NCBI GenBank assembly: GCA_022749755.1
Contig: CM040451.1
Location: forward strand, 4,106,871-4,170,870
DNA length: 64,000 nt
Direction: 5' to 3'
Source of the DNA: Azadirachta indica
Lineage: Eukaryota; Streptophyta; Magnoliopsida; Sapindales; Meliaceae
Shown: piece after piece, positions 1 through 9,959 of the stretch
Layout: every line of letters starts with the position of its first letter
Numbering within the stretch: the stretch's first letter is position 1
The notes under the pieces: generated by a model
What the model saw: the letters and a program-made list of their open reading frames with translations, nothing else
What the model was told of the DNA's origin: nothing
The model's database searches: none
Made by a program: the position numbers and the translations under genes

Positions 1-480
1 AGCAAAAGCCTCGGGACTTGTAGAGAAGAAAAATTTCTTAGCCAAGAAGGGATATTCCCCGTAAAATTGTTACGTGCGAGACCAAGAATTTCAAGTTTTG
101 ACAATAAACTAAGTTCGTCTGGAATCCCGCCAATGAACTCGTTGGTACTAGCTTAAAATACTCTTTAAGTTCTATACAGTGAGATAAGGTTTTTGGGATT
201 TTCCCTTTGAAGACATTGGAAGATAAATTGAGATCCTGCAGCCACTGTAAACGGCCCATTTCTTGAGAAACTTCTCCATGAAAGCTGTTTCTGCTCAGAT
301 TAATTCCTGTAAGATAAGTAAGATTTCCAACTGAAGGATGAACTGAGCCAAATAGCTGTTTTGATTCCAGGTTCAATATCCTGACTCTTCCATTAGATGG
401 CTTGCATTGCATTTCGCACCAACCTAACTACAGAAATGGTTAGAATCATTCCATGAGCTCATGATTTGCAGAGGATCATG
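1..480 (-). pseudogene. LRR receptor-kinase pseudogene fragment (left copy)
   Basis: Read on the minus strand, this matches the N-terminal LRR part of the intact receptor kinase at 31633-34843, corresponding to about 34200-34690 there. Recognisable pieces are the LRRNT-like region with the 'PSNGRV' stretch near 400 and LRR consensus such as 'VGNLTYLTGINLSRNSFHGEV'-type repeats at about 240-340. The reading frame breaks near 150-180, where a leucine-rich repeat loses frame. The signal peptide and kinase are not present in the window; the fragment may continue left of base 1. The same fragment, with the same breaks, recurs at 61125-61640, so it was probably dead before it was duplicated. No function is expected. 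Confidence 0.85.
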
Positions 481-1541
481 AGTTATACGTTGCTTGAAAA
501 TATCACGTTATATTATCAAGCATTTGTTTAATTCTCTGAAATTGGACCAGTGAATTAGACCAAAAGGCCAAGCCCCAAACCAATGAAATGCTTGGGCCGC
601 CTTCTTGTGTACTTCACCACAATGTTATTATATTATCCCTTTTAGCTTCCTTAGCTCGTCTCCGATTTCATAGACACTCAATTTACACTACAAATGGACT
701 AACACTAGAATTTTGAACCCAGCAGTCTTTTGGGTTTGCTTCCATTTTTCCCTTCTCCGTTGCTTTCACAATTGTTTTCAAAAAATGCTAGGACGAGGTT
801 TCATCTTATCATGTCAAGATTTCAAATGGACAGCCACATAAAACACAAGTTGAGGTTTAATTTGGAAAAAAAAAAAGCTTAATTAAATGGAATTAAATAA
901 AATTTAAAGATTTTTTAACGTGTGAGGTTGGATTTTATTTTATTAACAAGAATGATCAATTTGTGTCAGTACCATAAGAACTTAGTCTTAGAGTCTATTT
1001 GTTTTTCAGACTAAATTTTGAATATAATTATTTACATGTTTAAAACTCGTTTATTTTTTGAACTTATATTTGAATATTTATTAATATGTTAATATAATTA
1101 CCTTAAAAATTTTAAAAAAATAAATAACTGAATAATTTAATATATTTATTTACCACAAATACTTTTACTTTACTAATTTATTTACTAAAATAAAATAAAA
1201 ACCATAGTTAACTAATTTTGACGTGTCTTTTGCTTATTGTTGGTCTCCTTTCTCTGTCTTTTCAAGATTCTTCTCAATACTCAGTTGTAAATTATTTAAA
1301 AAAATTATATAAAAAGTATAAATACTAATATAATTTATTAAAAGTTTTTTTAATTTATTATTGTGTTAATATAACGGAAATTATTATAAAATATAAATAT
1401 ATTATTTAAAAGAGTATATATATCAAAATATTTAATTTTCACATTTTTTATTTTACAAAAATAAACAACTTAATACTTATTTTTAGATGTTTAAAAAAAA
1501 ATATCATTTAGAATTTTTTTCACGTAAACTTAAATGAGTAC
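481..1541. other. Intergenic, AT-rich spacer between RLK and BBE pseudogenes
   Basis: No gene is visible. The whole stretch is closely repeated at about 61640-62696, so it is part of the duplicated module. It is strongly AT-rich from about 850 on. Confidence 0.7.
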
Positions 1542-1549
1542 TATAAATA
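1542..1549 (+). promoter_or_regulatory. Probable TATA box of the BBE-like pseudogene
   Basis: A TATAAATA sequence lies about 65 bases before the old ATG at 1612. The same box is kept in the right-hand copy at 62697-62704. The position fits a plant core promoter; activity is unknown. Confidence 0.5.
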
Positions 1550-1611
1550 AGGGAGTTCTCATGCACTCTTATGCACTAAAATCACACATCAATAGACAAT
1601 AATATTGCTAA

Positions 1612-2314
1612 ATGAAAGCTATTACCTTCCAATTTCTTCTTATTCTTCTATTATCATATCGTACATTGTTAGGGAAGATGGCCTGAAAATCATGAAACTT
1701 GGGGAAACCTTCACTAGAAATTTGTTCAATGTCTCTCTTTACTCTGAAAACTCCACCTCCATTTCTAAGGTAATTCACACCAAAAACAATCCTTCATATT
1801 CATCGATCTTGGAGTTTACCATTCAAAATCTCAGGTTCTCAACGCCTACGACCCCAAAACCGTAAGTCATTGTCACACCACTGAAAGTATCCCACGTTCA
1901 ATCTACATGTATTGTTCCAAAAAATCTGGCATACAAATTAGGAATTGAAACTATGAGAGTTTATCCTATATGTTTCTCATGTACTCCTATTTGTCATCAT
2001 TGATTTGATAAATCTTACCTTGATCAGTATAGATGCAGAAGAGAAAACAGCAAGGGTTCAAGCTAGTGCAACCATAGGCCAACTTTACTATAGAATTGCT
2101 GAGAAAAGCAAAACTCTTGCGTTTCCGGCAGAAGTTTGTCCTACTGTGGGCGTTGGTGGACATTTAAGTGGTGGCAGCTATGGTTCTTTGTGGCGTAGTA
2201 TGACCTTGCTGTTGATAATATTGTTGATGATCACTTGATTGATGTTAATGGTAGATCTCTTGATAGAAAATCAATGGGAGAAGATTTGTTTTGGGCCATT
2301 CGAGGAGGTGGAGG
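1612..2314 (+). pseudogene. 5' half of a BBE-like FAD oxidase gene, interrupted by a copia LTR
   Basis: BBE-like (berberine bridge enzyme family) proteins are secreted oxidases with a bicovalently bound FAD. The ATG at 1612 opens a hydrophobic, signal-peptide-like leader (MKAITFQFLLILLL), but the frame shifts soon after. The mature part continues in another frame with the family's 'NSTSISKVI' and 'NLRFSTPTTPKP' segments (about 1755-1865). The segment around 1935-1960 that should encode the FAD-attaching 'SGGHDYEG' motif has a deletion. The FAD-domain part 'VCPTVGVGGH' is readable at about 2130-2165. The gene stops being BBE at a run of glycine codons (about 2300-2314), exactly where a copia LTR begins. 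The missing C-terminal half is found at 29608-30480. The ancestral gene appears intronless. Dead. Confidence 0.9.
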
Positions 2315-2908
2315 TGATGAGATTCTTTTTCAACCCATTTCAATGCATGTCAAATATATGGCAAAGTAAGAAAAAATTTTCAATTTGGTTGGCGCATGCA
2401 AATGGAAGGAAATATGTTTTCAATTAGTGTGGGTTAAGTTTGATTTTGTTAAATTCGAGATTTTCGGTGGCATATGGAAAAGGAAAATTCTTCCTTTCTT
2501 TGTTGATTCGGTGCAGGATTTTTTTGATAAAGGAACCTTCTCCCACTCCTATAAATTTTAAGTTCTTGATGCAAGGCAAGAAAGTGAGGAAGTTAAAGAC
2601 TGAGAAAGCGAGGGAGAGAAGAAAATAAAGGAGAGAAAATTTCTGCAAGAAGAAAATTACTTACAGAAATTATGTGTGTTTTGTATAGTAAAATAATTTT
2701 GTATTATTTTGAGAGTATTCCTTAAGTTTTGTTATATAAACTTGAAAGATTTTATTGTACCCACTTTTGATATAATAAAAATTCTATGTGTAGGTGATTT
2801 ACTGTCACCTTGTGGTTTTTCTTTTAAGGGTTTTCTATATTAAAAAATATTAGTGTCTTTCTGTTAATTTTGTTTTATTATTTCCATTGTATTTAATTTT
2901 TTCTAACA
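2315..2908 (+). mobile_element. 5' LTR of a Ty1/copia element inserted in the BBE-like gene
   Basis: The 594-bp LTR starts TGATGAG and ends TAACA. It is preceded by GGAGG (2310-2314), which matches the GGAGG that follows the 3' LTR at 29608-29612, a 5-bp target-site duplication. It is related along its length to 28536-29607 (after removing a MITE there, also 594 bp) and to 63484-64000. By eye the first two are roughly 85-90% identical. A primer-binding site follows at once. Confidence 0.9.
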
Positions 2909-3180
2909 ACCGGTATTAGAGTACTGTTGGAGAAATGTTATTTGTGTTACTATTTAATAGGTACTGTAGTTTTTGGTATTGTAGACGTTACTGTTGTGGC
3001 TGTAGCAGCTTCATTATAGCATTACGGGGTAATTAACTGTAGCTGCCAACATTAAGGACAGATATTATTGTGTAACGTTTAACTATTTTGTAAGGCAATA
3101 CTATACAAGGCAGTTACTATTATTAAGGTGAGTAACTGTGCCCACTAGTTGTTACTATTGTGAATGACATGTTAAGTTGA
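2909..3180 (+). mobile_element. Copia primer-binding site and leader
   Basis: Immediately after the LTR, 'CGGTATTAGAG' resembles the initiator-methionine tRNA primer site (TGGTATCAGAG) of plant copia elements. The following roughly 260 bases carry many TACTGTAG/TTACTGT-like motifs and no ORF. The last part (about 3090-3145) resembles 24417-24475, just before the copia gag, so this is the start of the element's untranslated leader. No gag follows here; the copia similarity stops near 3180. Confidence 0.75.
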
Positions 3181-4950
3181 GTTGTGATACCGCACCAACC
3201 TAACCTTAATACTCGTGAATATCATGCACTTCCCTAGCTAGGTTTCCACCTAACTTCGATTTTGTCTCAATTATGTTAAAATCGAACATCGATCATTGCT
3301 CATTTGTTGTCTCTGTTAACTTACGTGATATCTTGTGTAAGTAAATAATAAATCGAAGGACAACAAAGTATACACATCCATAAATGTCACTACAGTCAAT
3401 TAACGATAATTGTGATATTATTATTTACACATGATATCAATATTTTAGTACTCCCAAGTAGATTGGCTCGTTTGATTGATATTTATATGATTGTCATATG
3501 TATTACATGTAACGATAATTGTGATATTATTATTTACACATGATATCAATATTTTAGTACTCCCAAGTAGATTGGCTCGTTTGATTGATATTTATATGAT
3601 TGTCATATGTATTACATGTAACGTTAATTGATAATATTATAATATTATTAATTAATTTGATACATTAGGAATACATTAACTTGTCAAAAGGAAAATTGCG
3701 TCATTTTTGATCCCTATATTATGGTATTTTTATATTAATATCAACTATTTCTAGTCAAGAAGGCATAGAAAAATTAAAATAAAATGTTTAAATTATATAG
3801 GTTGGCTGTTAATAAATTTAGTTGGTAAGACTTTTGAAGTAAAATAAAAGACTTAAACTTAGACATTTTGAATTTTTTCTTCGAAAAATATAAAAGAAGG
3901 GTTGGGTGAAAAATGAATATAAAAATAACAACAGATATGTCTTGGAATTTTAAAAAAAAAAAACACATACACGATTTACTTATTTTAATGAATAGTTCTT
4001 GATATAAATTAGTTGTTATTTTATTTTAAACATTTTTCCACAGAAAATTATTTGTTATGTATAAAGTCTATATTTATTTATTATTTTATTAAAATTCAAA
4101 CATCTATTTGTTTTTCTCTGAATATTATATATTATTTACAAGTTACTTATAATATATATAAAAAAATTTATCGGATGTAGAGTGTTATGGTATGTTTAAG
4201 AATCTATTTACATGATTGGAAAAATTTTTTATTCTTATAGACTTTTACAAATATAATAAAGTGAAAAAGTTCTCACGCCATCTCTCACATTGGATAGTTT
4301 CGGACTCTCTAATTAGACCTTAAGGCTTACGGATCAATGGGACGTGGGATTTTGTGATATAATTGAATGATAACATTTATATCCTTCAAATGTTATATTT
4401 TTATACAAAAAGATATAATATGTCTATTTGTACTAAATGGATCTCACTTTCTATTAAAATGAAAAAAAATATTAGTGTTAACTTACATACTCTAAAGTTA
4501 TAATACATGTAATTGATTTTATTATTTCAATAGAGATCATTTTATAAACAAGTCAGCTTTAATTCGAGTAGTTAAAAGGCTCGTCCTTATAATAAAGACC
4601 TGGTTTCGACCCTTATTATTAATAAGAGATTTATTCCAACTTTAAAGTAGGACCCTATTATAAATAGGGCTCATTATATTCTCTTTCATGAGAATAAAAT
4701 TCTCTTCTTCTTTGAGAATAAATATCACATAAAAATTAGGTATAAATATTTAAGATGATATTAGATTCGACTCAATTAAAGCATGTAATACCTAATAGAT
4801 CATTTTATCAGGATTCTTTTTGAAATAAATTGACAAATTATCTTTTATTTGTAAAAATGTAGGAAATCAGTGACGTGGGTATTATTATCCCCTACTACGA
4901 ATCTTAGCGCAAAATTAACGCGACCGGCGCTTGAAAATTGGGACTTTTGA
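3181..4950. other. Intergenic region upstream of the anthocyanidin reductase gene
   Basis: AT-rich, no credible ORF. It contains a 109-bp tandem duplication (separate entry). The rest (3620-4950) shows nothing I recognise. Confidence 0.6.
3402..3619. repeat. Two exact tandem copies of a 109-bp unit
   Basis: Copies lie at 3402-3510 and 3511-3619, starting AACGATAATTGTGATATTAT and ending ATTACATGT. They look identical. A third copy begins at 3620 but decays within about 20 bases. The identity implies a recent local duplication, or an assembly duplication. Confidence 0.9.
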
Positions 4951-4953
4951 GTC

Positions 4954-5040
4954 GTAGGTGAAGCACAAGGTCACGTGCCCACCTTCTACCTCTGGACACA
5001 CAATTTGATGAAAGTTTTTCTGAATTTCAAGCTCTATAAA
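4954..5040 (+). promoter_or_regulatory. Core promoter of the anthocyanidin reductase gene
   Basis: TATAAA lies at 5035-5040, 160 bases before the ATG. A G-box CACGTG lies at 4972-4977, and GTAGGTG at 4954-4960 is the reverse complement of an AC-type MYB site core. G-box plus MYB sites are what MYB-bHLH-WD40 regulators of proanthocyanidin genes are known to bind; that these sites work here is inference. Just after the TATA box, ATGTAA (5064-5069) would be an AUG-stop if transcription starts upstream of it. Confidence 0.5.
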
Positions 5041-5200
5041 GAGGCACACAACCAGATCTTTTTATGTAACGTTCATAAGTAACCCATTTGGAAGGCTCTG
5101 TTTTGATAATAAGTGTATTTTTCCGTAGTTAATAACAGTGTTGAATAAAAAAACAAGGGAAGAAGAGAAGAAGAAGAAGAAGAAAAGAGAGAGAGCAATC

Positions 5201-6885
5201 ATGGCCACCCAAAAAAAGACAGCCTGCGTTGTAGGAGGCACCGGATTTGTGGCGTCTTCCCTGATCAAGCTGTTGCTTCAGAAGGGTTATGCTGTTAATA
5301 CCACTGTCCGGGAACCAGGTTCCTCTTTTTCTTTCCCAATACTATATTTTTTATATTGGAACACTGTTCTTTCAGTTTATTTAGTGAATATTCACTTTTG
5401 TTTAGTAATTAATCATTTATCATTCATCCATACACTTATACTCGCGACTAATTTCAGTTTAGGATGAGATTATGAACATCAAATATGTTGGTTCAGCAAT
5501 ATGTTTTGTGGAGACAACCAGAAAAAGGTCTATCACCTGAAAGCACTACAAGAATTGGGTGAACTAAAACTATTTAGAGCTGATTTAACTGATGAAGGGA
5601 GCTTTGAGGCTCCTATAGCGGGCTCTGACTTTGTCTTCCACGTTGCAACGCCTGTCAATTTTGCTTCTGAAGATCCCGAGGTACTTACAATGTAATAAAT
5701 ATGTAATTTCTAATAATTAAACATATAGAAATGCTGCTGGGTTTTCACCAACAAGAATCTCCACTATTGTTGGATGTAGAATGACACGATTAAGCCGGCG
5801 ATCGAAGGAGTACAGAATGTTCTGAAAGCCTGTGTGAAAGCAAAAACTGTTAAACGGGTCATATTGACATCTTCAGCTGCTGCTGTATCAATCAATAAGC
5901 AAGATGGAACAGGTTTGGTCATCGATGAGAATAGCTGGACTGATATTGAGTTTCTGAGTTCTGAAAAGCCTCCAACTTGGGTAATTAGCAGATTTTGCAT
6001 TAGTACTTTAGTATAAATAAGATGAGTTTAAGTAATATGATTTACAATAAGCTAACTCTGTGTTTGCAGGGTTACCCTGCATCCAAGACCTTAGCTGAAA
6101 AGGCAGCTTGGAAGTTTGCTCAACAAAATAACATTGATCTCATTACTGTCATCCTACTCTCATGGCCGGGCCATCTCTCACACCTGATATTCCTAGCAGC
6201 ACAGGCTTTGCAATGTGTTTGCTTACAGGTATTGAAAGAACCCAAATTACAGGCCTTATCATATAGTCACAGTTGATTATGTTTCTTTCCATTGCTGTAG
6301 CCAACATGAAAGAACGTTTGAAAAAAGAAATGGAAGATGTAACAGATGTAACTGGATAAATAAATACCGTTATTTTGATAGCATTTCAACAATTTTGCAG
6401 GAAATGAATTCCTCATAAACGGGATGAAAGGTATGCAAATGCTCTCAGGTTCAATCTCCATTGCACATGTGGAGGATGTTTGCCGAGCCCATATATTTTT
6501 GGCTGAGAAAGAATCTGCTTCTGGTCGCTACATTTGCTGTGCTGTCAACACCAGTGTTCCTGAGCTTGCCAAGTTCCTCAACAAACGATACCCTGATTAC
6601 AAAGTTCCAACTGAGTAAGCTAAATTATGCTCTATATATTGGTTATAGCACCCTTCAGATCATGTCGATACTTTCAATTTCTTTACATTTTGAGATAAGT
6701 AGTTGCTGTTTTAACTTTAAGTCCTTTCTTCTTGTAAATGCAGTTTTGGAGATTTCCCCTCCGAGACCAAGTTAATCCTTTCCTCGGAGAAGCTCATTAG
6801 TGAAGGTTTCAACTTCAAGTTTGGGATTGAAGAAATTTATGACCAAACCGTGGAGTACTTCAAGGCTAAGGGGCTGCTCAAGTGA
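5201..6885 (+). pseudogene. ANR: Anthocyanidin reductase-like gene, six exons, one frameshift in exon 4
   Basis: Anthocyanidin reductase makes flavan-3-ols (epicatechin type) from anthocyanidins with NADPH, feeding proanthocyanidin synthesis in the cytosol. Exons by splice sites and frame: 5201-5318, 5514-5680, 5780-5980, 6070-6228, 6401-6614, 6744-6885. All introns are GT-AG. Exon 1 holds the nucleotide-binding GGTGFVA motif. Exon 3 carries the 'TSSAAAVSIN' serine. Exon 4 opens with the YPASK (YxxxK) motif of extended short-chain reductases. The C-terminus is complete and ends KGLLK-stop. Exon 4 is one base short: after the codons for 'DLITVI' (about 6153-6155) the expected proline-containing continuation is readable only in another frame, and exons 5-6 fit only if that base is restored. 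Corrected length would be 333 codons, normal for the family. As given, translation fails near residue 190. A sequencing or assembly error is a real alternative. Confidence 0.88.
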
Positions 6886-8690
6886 AAAGTCTTGATGTTA
6901 AAATGGCTAGCGAATAATTTAGATTAAGCTGCAGAGGCTGCTGTCTGAAATTATCTCAGTTTCTTGTGTAATGAAAATAAGATGAATCGGATGCAATCTA
7001 CTACTCAAGAACTCTATATGAAACTTTAGCTGTTGAATCAGATCCACACGATAGACAAACAAAGGATCAAAAACTAAATATTAACTTTCGAAAACTGTAC
7101 ACAAATTCTTCCTAAAGACATTAACAGAGATTAAACAAGCCTTTATCCATTGCAGAATTCTGGATTTCGGATCAAATCAACCCACACAACTCTATTATTT
7201 CTTTCTTTCCAATTAGCGAATTCATCAATAGAATAAATATGAAAGGAGACAAATTTGCAATAGCCCGTACCCCAAAACAGAATACCATAAAAACAAAATA
7301 GCCCAACCGAAGTTTAGAGTTCTAGGCCCCAATCATTCATCCGGTCACTTCTGGGTCCAAAGCATAAATTAAGTTGTTCTTCTACGGAAACACTGGTGCT
7401 TGTGTTATTCTTATAAACCATGCTACGTTTTCTTACATTTTCAGAATTTCGATCCTCCTCGAAGAGAAAACAAAGATCTGGTATCCTGTTGCTATCGATT
7501 ATCTCTAGCTTAGCTAAAGAAGTGCTTTAATTTGCGCCCTTTTTCAGCTTCTCTTGTATGTCAGGCGTTATATTTCTCATCCTGCTAATTAAAGCAATAA
7601 ATTGCAACTTTATTCCACTAAAAACACATTCTCCCTTGACAGGTATATACTTTGTATAATCTTTTTAATCTTTTTATGGAAAATCATATTAGGAGATTAT
7701 GATATTGAAGAATTTTATAAATTCAACCAAATACTTTAACTTAATTTTAAGAGCACGTATATAAATAAAAAATTTTCAATTATAATCACATTATATCGAA
7801 TAAATTTAAATTTGACTATTATTCAAAATTTTATTTAAAAAAATGATCAACTCAACATCATTTGGACGAAAATGTCCAATAAAAATATTTTACTATTTTT
7901 GAGTTGTTACAATATTTTCGAGTTTAAGAAAAATTTTAAACTCAAAAATTATTTTCAAGTTTAAAACCCTTTAAAGTCAAAAGTTATTTTTTAGTTCAAA
8001 ATTGTGTTTAAATTCAAAAGTTACAAACTAATATTACTATTTTTTTTTGTTAAGATTGGTCATGGAACATTTTTGCTCAAAAAATATTGAGTTAATTATT
8101 TTTCAATAAAATTTTAAATAGTGTCATTTGTGAATTTGGGGTTAAAAAATGCTTATTTTAACAAACTTCTTTATATAAATGAACTATGTTATAAACATTT
8201 ATTTCTACTTATTTACTTCTCACTCAATCGCCTTCTTATTTGTAACTAATAGTTAGTGATTTTATATAACAATAATTATATATTAAAAATAATAATAGTG
8301 TTAATTAATATTAAAAATTGTTGATGTGGAAATTTTGATTCTAGCCGACACTTAAGAATTTATATTGATAGGATCAATCTTTAAACTTAGTCAGCTAGAA
8401 TGGGATCAATTATTTACTTTAACACTTGGGAAAATGTTACAAAGAAAAGTTGATAAGTCTCTCTTGATCTTCAACTTTTGAACACCAAAAAATAGTTAGT
8501 GTGCATCGAATGCAGTGACGATAAAGAATAGTCCTTGAGTGTTGATGTATTATAGTGCTAACCCTTCTTAACTATTGATAACTTAGCAAAGAAAAGTTGG
8601 TAAAATGTTGGTGTATTATGTATGGTTTATTTTATAATCTAAAATACTCTTTGCATTGTTATTATCCAAAATTATATGGATTTATTTATG
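6886..8690. other. Intergenic region downstream of ANR
   Basis: No complete gene. 6886-7020 is probable 3' UTR of ANR. A possible orphan terminal exon on the minus strand lies at 7528-7582, with less AT-rich DNA at about 7160-7580. From 7620 on the sequence is AT-rich and unrecognised. Confidence 0.5.
7528..7582 (-). pseudogene. Possible orphan last exon of an unidentified gene
   Basis: On the minus strand a polypyrimidine tract and AG are followed by a short ORF encoding about 17 residues (MRNITPDIQEKLKKGAN) and a stop. It reads like the hydrophilic C-terminus of a real protein. About 350 bases of less AT-rich, 3'UTR-like DNA follow on that strand. Upstream of the acceptor (above 7600) I find no further exon, only AT-rich sequence. 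I do not recognise the protein. Could be chance. Confidence 0.25.
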
Positions 8691-8699
8691 AATAAAAAA

Positions 8700-9940
8700 A
8701 AGGATATTTTTAATTTGTTATTATATCTTTAGCAATATCTTATTGTGTTACAACATTTATTGAAATGTAACACTGTAGTATTTAAAGTGTTGGTTGTTTT
8801 AATAGGCTATTTTTCCATCATTATCATCCAATTGAACTTGTCATACCAATGTGATGATTTTTATATACTTGCACCTTAGAAAAAAGTTGAGTTATTTTCA
8901 ATTGACTACACTATCTTTTGCAATATCTTATTATGATATAACATCTATTAAAAACTAACATTGTAATACTTGAATATGTAATTTGTTACAACAAACTACT
9001 ATTTCATTTCCATATATTTGAATTAAACTTAATCGTACCCGTATAATAACTTTTATACCCTTAAACCTTGTAATAAATGTTGTAATTGATAATTATAACC
9101 TTGAAGTGCAAAAAGAATCACTAAATATGTAAAAAAACTCATTTTACCTTTATACCCTTACTTTATTTTATCATTTAATGATAAAGTACAAAATTACCCT
9201 TCATTATTTTGTCATTTAATACCAAAAAAAATGACTGTTGCATAGTATGCTTAAAAATTAATTTTTTTTTTTAAAACCTACCATGACAATACCTTTATGA
9301 AACTTTCATCAAAACATCTTTACTAATTATCGTTCATCATTTCCTTCTATTGTTATAAAATCTCTCAAGCAACATGCAAAATGTTTTCCACAAAAAAAAA
9401 AATTTAACTTTTTCCACCAACTTTCATCACAATACTACAATCACTTCATTAATTAGCATATGTCTTCAATCTAAAATATAAGTGGACAATTTGACAAAAC
9501 TTATGTAAGTATTGAATATATGATATACAAGTCTAAATATTTGATATACTGTAGAATACTGGTTGCAGGAATAATTTTGATAACGTCAAGAAATCCCAAC
9601 AGGTTATGATGGACATGTAGTGATGGAAAAATAGTTTGTTGTGATAAATTATGTTTTTAAGTAACCCAGTGTTACCTTCCAACAGATTTTGTATCACAAT
9701 GAGAGATATAAGTAAAAATAGAGTTATCAATTAGAAATATTACTCTTTTTTTTTTTTTAGGTTTTGTGCTAAAAGTCAATATTACCTTTACATTGTTAAG
9801 TTTAATTGGACAGCAATAACGAAAAATTAGCTTATTATGACAAATTATATTTTTGAGTATGACAATATTATCTTCTAATAGATGTTGTATCAGAACAAGC
9901 TATCATCAACAATAGAATAGTCAATTGAAAATATTTAAAC
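8700..9940. repeat. Four diverged ~190-bp units, two direct and two inverted (fold-back-like)
   Basis: Units near 8710-8880 and 8889-9068 share 'GCAATATCTTATTRTGWTAYAACAT'-type sequence in direct orientation. Two more copies lie in reverse complement at about 9545-9735 and 9760-9936. Arms of roughly 370-400 bp are separated by about 450 bp (9070-9540). The outward ends are not clearly TIR-like. This could be a decayed fold-back or long-TIR transposon; a transcript would form an imperfect hairpin. Confidence 0.6.
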
Positions 9941-9959
9941 AAAAACTTGTTTAACATAC

